The notes beneath the pieces are model-generated. The model worked only from the letters and a program-made list of their open reading frames with translations, was not told the origin of the DNA and ran no database searches. Positions 42,760-51,497 of a DNA stretch of 64,000 nt are shown piece after piece. Made by a program: the position numbers and the translations under genes. The DNA comes from an uncultured Bacteroidales bacterium (GTDB lineage Bacteria > Bacteroidota > Bacteroidia > Bacteroidales > UBA3824): assembly GCA_937877455.1 (NCBI GenBank), contig CALFIU010000091.1, positions 1-64,000 of the forward strand. Direction: 5' to 3'. Position 1 is the stretch's first letter, and the number at the start of each line of letters is the position of its first letter.

Positions 42760-44094
42760 CTATAAATACGGAGTATAATATATTGGCAGGCAAATAGTTT
42801 CTCCGTCTTTTTGATAATCTTTGGTGTACAGCAAAACTCTGTCGCCAATGCGAGACGAATATTTTTTGCAAAACTCGTCGATAGACTTATGGCTTTTATA
42901 TCCCGACGACTTTACTTCTACAGGCACAATCTTTTTGCCGTTGGATAGCAAAAAATCAATTTCATAGTTATGTTTGCCCGACCCTGTCTTAAAAGTATAG
43001 TAATAAAGCTCCCTGCCTGATGCTTTAAGCATTTGAGCGACAAGATTTTCGTATACGTAGCCCAAGTTGGCTTCAAGTTTGTCAGACAACAGCCGGTTGT
43101 AAACCACGTTTTCGGTGTAAGATTTGTCCTTAAAGGCCAACGTTACAAACAGTCCCGTATCGGCAAGAAACATTTTGTAATAATTTAAATCCTTTGTCAT
43201 TCCAAAACCCACATTAGGGTCACTTGCGTGATAAGAAAGGTTGACCACCATACTGTCGGTCATATCCGCCACCACCGAAGACACTCTTGCGGCATCCTGA
43301 TTTTCGATTACGCTCGACACCTGATAACGCCCTGCGTTGTTGGCTAATTGCCCCGGAATGGCAGAAAACAGTTGCGACGCCCTGCCTGTGCTGTCTATCC
43401 TGTAAAAATCATCTACATAAAGTTGAATAATGTCGCGTTTGGTACGATCCACATCTTGCAAATTGTTGGTGTTGAGATATGTTTCTACAGCCTGAGGCAT
43501 ACCTCCAATGAGCATATAAAGGCGCAAGTCTCTGAGCCATTTGCGATTGACAGCGTCGCCGACAGCACGTTTTTTTTCAAAAGATTCGCGCAAGAAATCA
43601 GGCGTTACATTGTCGCCAATAGCCCAAAGAAACTCGTCAAAATCCATAGGATTGAGTGTCAGCTTGTTTTCTTCGCTTGGCAACACAATGTTTTGAATTT
43701 TTTTTTTGATTGACAGCAAAGAACCCGTTTCGATATAGTCGTAACGTCCGTCCTTGACAAGATGCTTTATTGCCTGACGAGCCAACGGCTGCAACTGTAC
43801 TTCGTCGAAAATGATTGCCGACTTTCGCTCTATCAGCTTAACATTGTAGATATTTTGAAGCTGGAAAAAAAACAGGTCCAAATTCATCATATCCTCAAAC
43901 AATGCGTCAACTCGCTTAGACGAATGAGAAAAATCTACCAAAATATAAGATTCGTATTCGTTTCGAGCAAATTCTTCCACCAATGTAGATTTGCCCACAC
44001 GCCGCGCGCCTTTTATCAGCAATGCGGTTTTTCCGTTGCGAGTTTCTTTCCACCGCAACATTTCGTTGTATAGTTTACGCCTGAATATGGTCAT
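42760..44094 (-). CDS. AAA+ ATPase with DUF4143 domain
   Basis: A 444-residue cytoplasmic ATPase of the AAA_14/DUF4143 family. Walker A is GARRVGKST (residues 29-37). Walker B is SAIIFDEVQLQP, followed by the sensor segment YIETGSLLS. The C-terminal DUF4143 part has YENLVAQMLKASGRELYYY, then NYEIDFLLSNGKKIVPVEVK (Asp and Glu-x-Lys, nuclease-like) and SSGYKSHKSIDEF. Such proteins are abundant, highly multiplied and poorly understood. The gene has a good promoter overlapping a 33-bp tandem repeat. Confidence 0.92.
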   Translation of the reverse strand: MTIFRRKLYNEMLRWKETRNGKTALLIKGARRVGKSTLVEEFARNEYESYILVDFSHSSKRVDALFEDMMNLDLFFFQLQNIYNVKLIERKSAIIFDEVQLQPLARQAIKHLVKDGRYDYIETGSLLSIKKKIQNIVLPSEENKLTLNPMDFDEFLWAIGDNVTPDFLRESFEKKRAVGDAVNRKWLRDLRLYMLIGGMPQAVETYLNTNNLQDVDRTKRDIIQLYVDDFYRIDSTGRASQLFSAIPGQLANNAGRYQVSSVIENQDAARVSSVVADMTDSMVVNLSYHASDPNVGFGMTKDLNYYKMFLADTGLFVTLAFKDKSYTENVVYNRLLSDKLEANLGYVYENLVAQMLKASGRELYYYTFKTGSGKHNYEIDFLLSNGKKIVPVEVKSSGYKSHKSIDEFCKKYSSRIGDRVLLYTKDYQKDGETICLPIYYTPYL

Positions 44095-44125
44095 TTGTTG
44101 AAGTTTTGTTATGTGATTTTGATTG

Positions 44126-44156
44126 CAAATATAACTCTTTTATTTCTGCTCTCAAA
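44126..44156 (-). promoter_or_regulatory. Promoter of the DUF4143 ATPase gene
   Basis: On the minus strand: TTTG (44156-44153), 19 bases, then TATATTTG (44133-44126), 31 bases before the start codon. The -33 part lies inside the first copy of the 33-bp tandem repeat. Confidence 0.7.
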
Positions 44157-44227
44157 ATGTTTTTCGCCAAATATGCGTAAATTCTCAAAATGTTTTTCGC
44201 CAAATATGCGTAAATTCTCAAAATGTT
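44150..44227. repeat. 33-bp tandem repeat (two full copies and a partial third)
   Basis: Two identical copies of a 33-base unit (starting TCTCAAAATGTTTTTCGCC) at 44150-44182 and 44183-44215, then a partial copy to 44227. Each copy carries CAAAATG, the complement of a TTTG -33 element, and a GCCAAATATGCG block. It sits in front of the DUF4143 gene. Confidence 0.9.
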
Positions 44228-44251
44228 GGCGTAACATGATGATTACCTGAA

Positions 44252-45241
44252 TTATTTCTGCTCCACAAATTTGCCGTCGTCGAAAATGTATGTGGTTGTG
44301 GAGGACTCGTCGTCGGGTACTTCTATGCCGAGTTTCTCCAAAATTTCGTCGTAGGACTCGTTTTCTGCGCCTTCGTGCTCTTCGTAGTAGCGGTTTACCT
44401 CACCCTCGTAGCTGCGGTCTTGCGAGGTTTCGTTGACTACGATTTTGTATTTGCCGCCCGAAAGTTTGGTGAATTTTACATCGGTGTCTAAGTTGTAGCT
44501 GCCAGGTGCTTCGTAAATGCCATACGTGTCATAGCTGCCGTCCTCGTTTTTGTCGGGAATAACGCGTCCGTAATGCCCCTCGACATCGCACAGCACCCAA
44601 TGAAACATATCTTCGTCTTGCATACGGCGAAAGATGCCGCCAACGGTCATTTGCTCGACGGGAAGGCTGCCGTCTTCGTTGACCTCAAACAAAAAGTCAA
44701 GCATATCCCACTTTAACGGAATCCAACAAAATTTGATGTCCGGCTGGACGGACATAACGCCGTTTTCGGTTGATTTTGACGAGCCTTCGCCGTTGGTTTT
44801 GATTACTTTTCGGGTTGAGAAATTGTACGACACGTCGAAATGTTCCGACTTGTGGCGGTCTTTTTTGCCGCCGATAAGCACAAATCCGCCGTTTTGATAG
44901 CGGAAAAGGAAAACATCGCTGCCGCTTTTGATGTCAATCTGAATCCTCAAAACGCCATTGGCATTGACAGTTACTTTTGCTTTGTCGTCAAGACGCAAAT
45001 CGTAGTCGCGGAAAAGATTGTATCCGTCGGCATTGCCAAAATAAAATGCGCTGCCAGAGTTTTCGGTGCCAAGAAACAAATCTTTTACGCCGTCTTTGTT
45101 GAAATCTCCTTCGGCAAAGATTGTTACATTTTCGGAGCACAAATCGGTTAAAGTTTTGCCCGACTGTTTGAAAGTCAGGGCGTTTGCGCCGTGCGCCATA
45201 GTCAGGGCGAGGGCGGAGATGATTAATGATGTTTTTTTCAT
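44252..45241 (-). CDS. Exported protein of unknown function
   Basis: A 329-residue exported protein: the signal peptide ends at AHGANA, without a lipobox. The first half has FG-GAP/VCBS-like features (GDFNKDGVKDLFLGTENSG), suggesting a beta-propeller-like or calcium-binding fold. The second half is acidic with TYGIYEAPGSYNLDTDVKF. It lies 15 bases after the 45257 gene on the same strand, so the two form an operon. The style of the proteins resembles the lipoproteins at 36161 and 40577. No function can be assigned. Confidence 0.72.
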   Translation of the reverse strand: MKKTSLIISALALTMAHGANALTFKQSGKTLTDLCSENVTIFAEGDFNKDGVKDLFLGTENSGSAFYFGNADGYNLFRDYDLRLDDKAKVTVNANGVLRIQIDIKSGSDVFLFRYQNGGFVLIGGKKDRHKSEHFDVSYNFSTRKVIKTNGEGSSKSTENGVMSVQPDIKFCWIPLKWDMLDFLFEVNEDGSLPVEQMTVGGIFRRMQDEDMFHWVLCDVEGHYGRVIPDKNEDGSYDTYGIYEAPGSYNLDTDVKFTKLSGGKYKIVVNETSQDRSYEGEVNRYYEEHEGAENESYDEILEKLGIEVPDDESSTTTYIFDDGKFVEQK

Positions 45242-45256
45242 AATTGTTGTTTATAT

Positions 45257-45925
45257 TCAAAAACCGTTACCGTTCCACTTGATAACTTTTGTTTTTTGGT
45301 CGGAATAATCAAAATACCTAATGTCGCGACCTTCCTTGGGTAGGCTTACAAAAATTTCGGTATCGTCGCCAACTGCTTTCATCACATTTTTGGCAATGTC
45401 AGCGCGCGGAGATAATGTACCTTGTGCAACGTTATATTCGTAGAAAGCAACCATGCAATTGTTAAAACATTCGCCAGGAATTTGGAAACTTACGCCGAAA
45501 AGTTTGTTGCCATTGGTAAGATTCCAATACACAGCATTGAGAATTTGTTCTTTTGTTATTTTATCGCCTTTTTTGTAATTACCATCAACTTCACAAATGT
45601 AACTATAATCGCCATCAATGCTTAAAAAACCGTTCTTAGGCGCAAAATCTAATTTAAATTTGTAGTCGCAATCATTGATTTTAATGTCAGTTGTTTTACC
45701 AGTTTTTTTAAATTTATCAAAAACCTCTGTAAATACGTTTGGAAACTCTTTACTCCAAGCCAAAAACAATTTTTCAACAACAGATGCTTGTGAAACAGGA
45801 ACGGTGATTGTTTTTTGCCAAGAACTACGGAGTTCATCAATGTCGTAATCGTGAAGCTGTGTTTGTGCATTGGCAGTAATTGTGGTAAGCATTGCAATAA
45901 ATGCAATAAGTAAGATTTTTTTCAT
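45257..45925 (-). CDS. Exported protein of unknown function
   Basis: A 222-residue exported protein: the signal peptide ends at LTTITANAQ. The mature part has a helical segment (VVEKLFLAWSKEFPNVFTEV) and then a beta-rich domain (DYKFKLDFAPKNGFLSIDGD) with two cysteines (ECFNNCMVAFYEY). No family is recognised. It is the first gene of a two-gene unit with the 329-residue exported protein. Confidence 0.7.
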   Translation of the reverse strand: MKKILLIAFIAMLTTITANAQTQLHDYDIDELRSSWQKTITVPVSQASVVEKLFLAWSKEFPNVFTEVFDKFKKTGKTTDIKINDCDYKFKLDFAPKNGFLSIDGDYSYICEVDGNYKKGDKITKEQILNAVYWNLTNGNKLFGVSFQIPGECFNNCMVAFYEYNVAQGTLSPRADIAKNVMKAVGDDTEIFVSLPKEGRDIRYFDYSDQKTKVIKWNGNGF

Positions 45926-46030
45926 TTTTGTTATTATACTTAAAATTTAACTTAAAATTGTTACAATATTTTTCTATCCATTAGAACAAAAAAGTTACCA
46001 AATGGCACAACCAAAAACAAAAGTATTATA

Positions 46031-46053
46031 TTTTTTGTTGAAACAACAAAAAA
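46031..46053 (+). promoter_or_regulatory. Small perfect hairpin upstream of the GH65 gene
   Basis: TTTTTTGTTG-AAA-CAACAAAAAA, a 10-bp perfect inverted repeat. It may be a terminator on either strand or part of the control region, and lies 13 bases before the LacI-type operator. Confidence 0.45.
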
Positions 46054-46066
46054 TGTAATTTCACTC

Positions 46067-46078
46067 GCAAACGTTTGC
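46067..46078 (+). promoter_or_regulatory. LacI/GalR-type operator in front of the alpha-glucan locus
   Basis: GCAAACGTTTGC is a perfect 12-bp palindrome with the central CG typical of LacI/GalR-family operators. It lies about 100 bases before the GH65 start. A LacI-type maltose regulator is the expected partner, but its gene is not in the window. Confidence 0.65.
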
Positions 46079-46176
46079 ACTTTTTTACGGCATAAAATAT
46101 TGGTATTTTTATGGTTTTAGGGTTTATGTAATTTAAAATTGCATTATAAATAAAACGCATAAATTATAAAAAAATA

Positions 46177-48495
46177 ATGAAAAATTACATAAAACATAGC
46201 CCATGGGAGATAATTGAAGAAGGTTTTAATCCTCAATTCAACAAAATATCAGAATCTATTTTCAGCATCGGAAATGGCAAGGGTGGTCAACGAGCCAACT
46301 TTGAAGAATCGTTTAGTGGACAAACACTAAAAGGAAGTTATGTTTCTGGTGTTTACTATCCAGATAAAACACGCGTTGGTTGGTGGAAAAACGGTTATCC
46401 AGAATATTTTGCTAAAATGCTCAACGCACCATCTTGGATTGATATAAAGTTTTCGTTTGATGGCGAAGAACTTGACCTTGCAAAATGTAAAATAATAGAT
46501 TTTTGCAGAATATTGGACATGAAAAACGGAATTTTAAAACGTAGTTTTACCGTTCAAACACAATCGGGAAAACAATTAAAAGCCGAAATAAAAAGGTTCA
46601 TGAGTATTGTTGACGACGAAAATGGTGCAATAGAATACAAAATAACACCGTTAAACTTTTCGTCAAAGCTAACTATTACCTCTGGAGTTGATGCCGATAT
46701 TGCCAACGAAGATAGTAATTACGACGAAAAATTTTGGATAGAAATCAACAAAAGCACATCACAAGAAAATACATTTGTAACTGCAGAAACCAAAAAATCC
46801 AAATTTCGCGTTTGTACAGCCGTTAAAACTGTGCTTTGTAAAAACGAAATGCCTGCAACTTACACCTTTACATCAAAATTAAAAGACAAATATGCTGCCG
46901 AAGAATTTATTTTAACAGCAGAACAAAATAGCACTATAACAGTTTACAAATATGCTGCTATCTGTTCTACAATGTACTACAATGAACAAGATTTGGAACA
47001 AAGTACACTTTCTTCGTTAAAAAATGCTGTTAACAAAGGCTTTAACAAACTTTTGGAAGAACAACAAACTGCATGGAACAAAAAATGGGAAGAATCTGAT
47101 ATTATCATCGAAGGAGATATTGCAGCACAACAAGGCATTAGGTTTAACATTTTTCAACTAAATCAAACCTACACTGGACGCGACGAACGACTAAACATCG
47201 GACCAAAAGGTTTTACAGGCGAAAAATATGGAGGCACAACATATTGGGATACAGAAGCATACTGTCTTCCGTTCTATCTTGCCACTGCCGACCAAAAAGT
47301 GGCACACAGCCTTTTGGTTTATCGTTACAAACATCTACAAAAAGCAATTGAAAACGCTGCAAAACTTGGATTTACCAATGGTGCTGCCCTATATCCTATG
47401 GTTACTATCAATGGTGAAGAATGTCACAATGAGTGGGAAATAACATTTGAAGAAATACACCGTAATGCTGCAATTGCTAACGCAGTAAAAATATACATCG
47501 ACTACACTGGCGATAAAAAATATCTTGCCGACTATGGTTTGGAAGTGTTGATTGGCATTTCGAGATTTTGGTTTCAGAGAGTAAATTGGTCTGAAGAAAA
47601 ACAAAAATACGTAATGCTTGGTGTAACTGGTCCAAATGAATACGAAAACAACGTTAACAACAATTGGTACACAAGTTTTTCGGCTGTTCAAAACATGAAA
47701 TACACCATCAATGCTATTGAATTTGTAAAAACCAACTATCCAAACGATTACCAACGCATAACAAAAATATCTAATTTTTCTGAAGATGAAATAAAAGGTT
47801 GGAACAAAGTGATAGACAATATGTATCTCGGTTATGACCCAAAACGAGAAATATTTATTCAGCACGATGGCTTTTTAGACAAGGAACTAATTCCTGTTTC
47901 GCAACTCGACCCTGCTATTAGACCAATAAACCAACATTGGAGTTGGGACAGAATACTCCGCAGTTGCTACATAAAACAAGCCGATGTGTTGCAAGGCATA
48001 TATTTCTTTGAAAATTTATTCGATACCGAAACAATAAAACGCAACTTCGATTTCTACGAACCATTCACCGTTCACGAATCATCGTTATCAAGTTGTATTC
48101 ATAGTATAATTGCTTGTAAAATAGGTAATTATGCTAAAGCATACCAATTTTATCTCAACGCCTCACGTTTAGATTTAGACGATTATAACAACGACACTTG
48201 CGACGGCTGCCATATAACAAGTATGGGCGGAACATGGATGACAATCGTTCAAGGTTTTGGTGGAATGCGAATAAAAAATGGTCTTCCTTCTTTCAATCCC
48301 GTAATTCCAATACAATGGGATAAATACTCGTTTAAAATTCGTCATCAAAATAATCTATACCTTGTTAGCATCAACAAAGAAAAATCAGAAGTTAAAAATC
48401 TGAGCCAACAGCAAGGCAAAATAATAATTAACGGAAAAGAAGTTGAAATTCCTGCAAATGGCACCTTTTTTAGCGACACAAAAATAGCAAAATAA
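46177..48495 (+). CDS. GH65 glycoside phosphorylase (maltose/kojibiose phosphorylase type)
   Basis: A 772-residue cytoplasmic enzyme of glycoside hydrolase family 65, which cleaves maltose or a related alpha-glucoside with phosphate to beta-glucose 1-phosphate and glucose. The catalytic acid is Glu488 in VTGPNEYENNVNNNWYT, matching Glu487 of the Lactobacillus maltose phosphorylase. The substrate loop KYGGTTYWDTEAYCLPF is present, and the N-terminal beta-sandwich starts at ISESIFSIGNGKGGQRANF. There is no signal peptide. The exact disaccharide cannot be fixed. It leads an operon with two GH13 enzymes under a LacI-type operator. Confidence 0.93.
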   Translation: MKNYIKHSPWEIIEEGFNPQFNKISESIFSIGNGKGGQRANFEESFSGQTLKGSYVSGVYYPDKTRVGWWKNGYPEYFAKMLNAPSWIDIKFSFDGEELDLAKCKIIDFCRILDMKNGILKRSFTVQTQSGKQLKAEIKRFMSIVDDENGAIEYKITPLNFSSKLTITSGVDADIANEDSNYDEKFWIEINKSTSQENTFVTAETKKSKFRVCTAVKTVLCKNEMPATYTFTSKLKDKYAAEEFILTAEQNSTITVYKYAAICSTMYYNEQDLEQSTLSSLKNAVNKGFNKLLEEQQTAWNKKWEESDIIIEGDIAAQQGIRFNIFQLNQTYTGRDERLNIGPKGFTGEKYGGTTYWDTEAYCLPFYLATADQKVAHSLLVYRYKHLQKAIENAAKLGFTNGAALYPMVTINGEECHNEWEITFEEIHRNAAIANAVKIYIDYTGDKKYLADYGLEVLIGISRFWFQRVNWSEEKQKYVMLGVTGPNEYENNVNNNWYTSFSAVQNMKYTINAIEFVKTNYPNDYQRITKISNFSEDEIKGWNKVIDNMYLGYDPKREIFIQHDGFLDKELIPVSQLDPAIRPINQHWSWDRILRSCYIKQADVLQGIYFFENLFDTETIKRNFDFYEPFTVHESSLSSCIHSIIACKIGNYAKAYQFYLNASRLDLDDYNNDTCDGCHITSMGGTWMTIVQGFGGMRIKNGLPSFNPVIPIQWDKYSFKIRHQNNLYLVSINKEKSEVKNLSQQQGKIIINGKEVEIPANGTFFSDTKIAK

Positions 48496-48555
48496 TTTTT
48501 AATCATGCGCGTCGCTTCCCTAAATATGCGACGTGCTTTTAACAAAACAACCATT

Positions 48556-51351
48556 ATGAAAAGATTCTTATTAATATTTGCATACTGTTTAATCTATTTT
48601 ACTGCATGCAGCCAAACGGTGATAGAAAGTTCACCACAATACCCTTCTGCCAACGACGATATTGTATTAACATTTCACGCCGACCAAGGCAACGCTGGGT
48701 TGAAAGGTTATAGCGGCAATATATATGCCCACACTGGCGTTATAATGAAAAACTCAACGCAATGGACTCACGTAAAACACGATTGGAGCGTCAATAGCGA
48801 TGATTGCAAACTCACCAAAACTGCAACCAACACTTACCAATTGACAATAGGTAAGATTCAAGATTTTTACGGATTAACAGAAACCGAAGCCCAAAATGTG
48901 GATAAATTAGCATTCGTGTTCCGCAGTTCTGATGGAACAAAAGAAGGCAAAGGCACTAACAATACCGACATATATTTGTCGATTATTGAATCTAACAAAC
49001 TTTACCTATATCTTAATTCGCCAACAACTTTTCCATTATTTATAACAGGCGGAGAAAGTTTTGAAATAAATTGCTCTGCCAACAAAAAATCACAATTTAA
49101 ACTTTTAGTTGACGATGTAGAAAAATATTACATAGAAAACGTAGATAATTTTTCGTATAACCTTACAACCGAAACATCTGGTACTCATACAATAAAAATA
49201 AAAGCAACATCAGAAAGTTTAACTGCCGAAAAAGAATTTTCGTACGTAATTTCTCAAAAAAGCAACGTTGCAACAATGCCGCAAAATTTGCTACGTGGCG
49301 TAAACAAAACTGGCGACAAACAAGCTACATTTGTGCTTTTTGCACCTCACAAAACATCTGCATACGTTATTGGTAGTTTCAACAATTGGCAACCTTCTCA
49401 AGACTGCTTAATGAATTTGTCGGAAGACGGCAACTATTTTTTTCTTACCATCGACAATTTAGACCCAGACCAAGAATACTTATATCAATACATTGTTGAC
49501 GAAAGTATAACAATAGCCGACCCATACACCGAAAAAATTTACGATCCCGATAACGACAAATATATTCCAAGTACTACTTATCCCAACCTCATCAGTTATC
49601 CCGAAGGAAAAACTACAGGGATAGCATCTACATTTATTTTAAACAAAAACCAATACGATTTTGAAACAAAAAATTTCACTGCGCCAAAATCCGAAAACCT
49701 TGTAATATACGAACTTCTCATTCGCGATTTTTCAACATCTGGCACTGTAAAAGGAGTTGTTGATTCGCTCGATTATCTCCAAAATCTTGGCATCAACGCC
49801 ATAGAATTTCTACCAATAACAGAATTTGAGGGCAACGATAGTTGGGGATACAATCCATCGTTCTATTTTGCCGCCGACAAGGCATACGGCACACAAGATG
49901 ATTATAAAAATCTCATTGACCAATGCCACAAACGCGGAATAGCCGTAATATTCGATATGGTTTTAAATCACGCTTTTGGATCGTCGCCATTCGTTAAATT
50001 ATATTTTGACGGACAAAAAACCACCAGCCAAAGCCCATGGTTTAATGTCGATAGTCCAAACAAAGTTTATTCATGGGGTTACGATTTTAATCACGAAACC
50101 GAAGAAACTAAAATTCTTGTTGATTCAATAATAACCTATTGGATGACAGAATATAACATCGATGGAATAAGATTCGATTTCACCAAAGGATTTACCAATA
50201 CCGTTGCAACAACCGATGCTCAATGTTCAGCCTACGACGAATCGCGCATAGCCATTTTAAAACGTATATACGACAAAATGCAAGCTGTAAAACCAAATTC
50301 CTACATGATTTGCGAACATCTAACCGACAACTCAGAAGAAAAAGTACTTGCAAATTACGGAATAATGCTTTGGACCAACGTAAACTATGCGTTTTGCCAA
50401 TCAACAATGGGTTATAGTTCTGGTTGCGAAGTAAAAAACATTTACTATCCATCGTTAAACTTTAGTGCAGCCAACTCTATAGCCTACGCAGAAAGCCACG
50501 ACGAAGAACGTATGATGTTTAAAGCATTACGCTATGGCAATGGTAACATAAAAACATTCAGCAATGCCATGAAAAACGCAGCCGCTGCTGGTGCTATTTT
50601 ACTTTCTGTACCTGGTCCTAAAATGATTTGGCAATTTGGAGAGTTGGGATACGATTACAGCATCAACTATAACATAACAACTGGTGAAGAAGACGATGGC
50701 GCACGCACTGGACGTAAACCAGTACCCACAGATTATTTGGCAAACGCCGATAGAAAAGCCATATACGACATGTACGCTCTTGTAAACAAATTAAGAAACG
50801 AAAACGATGCTTTTTCTGGAACGGCAACACTCTTTTCCTCCGATTTATTTAAAATTGTTTACCTTACAGGACAAACCAACTCGGCAATTGTGGTGGCTAA
50901 TTTCGACCCAGACTCAAAAACTAAAACGGTGGATTTTCCCAACACTGGCACTTGGTATGAACTCGTTAACAAAAAACAAATAGACATACAACAAACAAGC
51001 AATAGTCTTACATTAAATGCTGGTCAAGTAAAGATTTTTACAGATAAACAACCAACAGAAAACTTTGACGAAGGCACTCTTACTGCTGTAGAACAAGCTG
51101 TTAAAGTAAAAACTGCTGATATTAATCTCTACCCAAATCCATGTATTGACAAAATTTCAATTTCATCGCCTACAAAAATCAATTGCGTTGAAATATGGGA
51201 CATGAATGGCAAATGCGTAAGCAAGGTTAAAAACAATCTTTATGACGAAATATTGGAAATAGATACCAATCAACTTACATCTGGCATCTATATCGTTGCC
51301 ATAAAAATGGGAAATACAACAATTTCAAAAAAAATAGCCATAATAAAATAA
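48556..51351 (+). CDS. Secreted GH13 alpha-amylase/pullulanase-like enzyme with type IX sorting domain
   Basis: The frame is open from 48505, but the Met at 48556 gives the signal peptide (LIFAYCLIYFTACSQ, possibly a lipoprotein), so the protein has 931 residues. N-terminal beta-domains are followed by a CBM48-like module (FVLFAPHKTSAYVIGSFNNW). The GH13 barrel follows: YELLIRDF, DMVLNHAFGSS, the nucleophile Asp in GIRFDFTKG, the acid Glu in MICEHLTD, and AESHDEERM. The last 75 residues are a type A type IX sorting domain (YPNPCIDKISIS, GIYIVAIKMG). It would cleave alpha-1,4 or alpha-1,6 glucan at the cell surface. It lies 60 bases after the GH65 gene. Confidence 0.93.
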   Translation: MKRFLLIFAYCLIYFTACSQTVIESSPQYPSANDDIVLTFHADQGNAGLKGYSGNIYAHTGVIMKNSTQWTHVKHDWSVNSDDCKLTKTATNTYQLTIGKIQDFYGLTETEAQNVDKLAFVFRSSDGTKEGKGTNNTDIYLSIIESNKLYLYLNSPTTFPLFITGGESFEINCSANKKSQFKLLVDDVEKYYIENVDNFSYNLTTETSGTHTIKIKATSESLTAEKEFSYVISQKSNVATMPQNLLRGVNKTGDKQATFVLFAPHKTSAYVIGSFNNWQPSQDCLMNLSEDGNYFFLTIDNLDPDQEYLYQYIVDESITIADPYTEKIYDPDNDKYIPSTTYPNLISYPEGKTTGIASTFILNKNQYDFETKNFTAPKSENLVIYELLIRDFSTSGTVKGVVDSLDYLQNLGINAIEFLPITEFEGNDSWGYNPSFYFAADKAYGTQDDYKNLIDQCHKRGIAVIFDMVLNHAFGSSPFVKLYFDGQKTTSQSPWFNVDSPNKVYSWGYDFNHETEETKILVDSIITYWMTEYNIDGIRFDFTKGFTNTVATTDAQCSAYDESRIAILKRIYDKMQAVKPNSYMICEHLTDNSEEKVLANYGIMLWTNVNYAFCQSTMGYSSGCEVKNIYYPSLNFSAANSIAYAESHDEERMMFKALRYGNGNIKTFSNAMKNAAAAGAILLSVPGPKMIWQFGELGYDYSINYNITTGEEDDGARTGRKPVPTDYLANADRKAIYDMYALVNKLRNENDAFSGTATLFSSDLFKIVYLTGQTNSAIVVANFDPDSKTKTVDFPNTGTWYELVNKKQIDIQQTSNSLTLNAGQVKIFTDKQPTENFDEGTLTAVEQAVKVKTADINLYPNPCIDKISISSPTKINCVEIWDMNGKCVSKVKNNLYDEILEIDTNQLTSGIYIVAIKMGNTTISKKIAIIK

Positions 51352-51357
51352 ATTTTA

Positions 51358-51479
51358 GGGGAGTTCTAAAAATTAGATTTTTCAAGGCGTATGAAATCAA
51401 AAAAGCGCAGTTTACTGATTGTAAATGAGCATTTTGAGATTGAAATACAACGCAGAAAAAAGCAATTTTTAGAACCCCC
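51358..51479. repeat. MITE-like element with GTTCTAAAAATT terminal repeats
   Basis: The left end (51358-51374, GGGGAGTTCTAAAAATT) and right end (51464-51479, AATTTTTAGAACCCCC) are inverted repeats with one mismatch. The 90-base interior has smaller repeats (AAAAAAGCGCAG and CGCAGAAAAAAGC). No coding potential. It sits between the two amylase genes. I believe similar elements are common in Bacteroidales, but cannot check this here. Confidence 0.6.
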
Positions 51480-51497
51480 GTTTATTACACAAGAGAG

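Noticed and set aside
42393..42797. 134-residue plus-strand frame
   Set aside because: It lies antisense to the broken small gene and the end of the DUF4143 gene, and has an unnatural composition rich in Ile, Leu, Phe and Ser.
46031..46053. Strong terminator before the GH65 gene
   Set aside because: The stem is almost all A-T with a three-base loop. It may be a hairpin but is not a convincing terminator on its own, so I kept it only as a possible regulatory hairpin.
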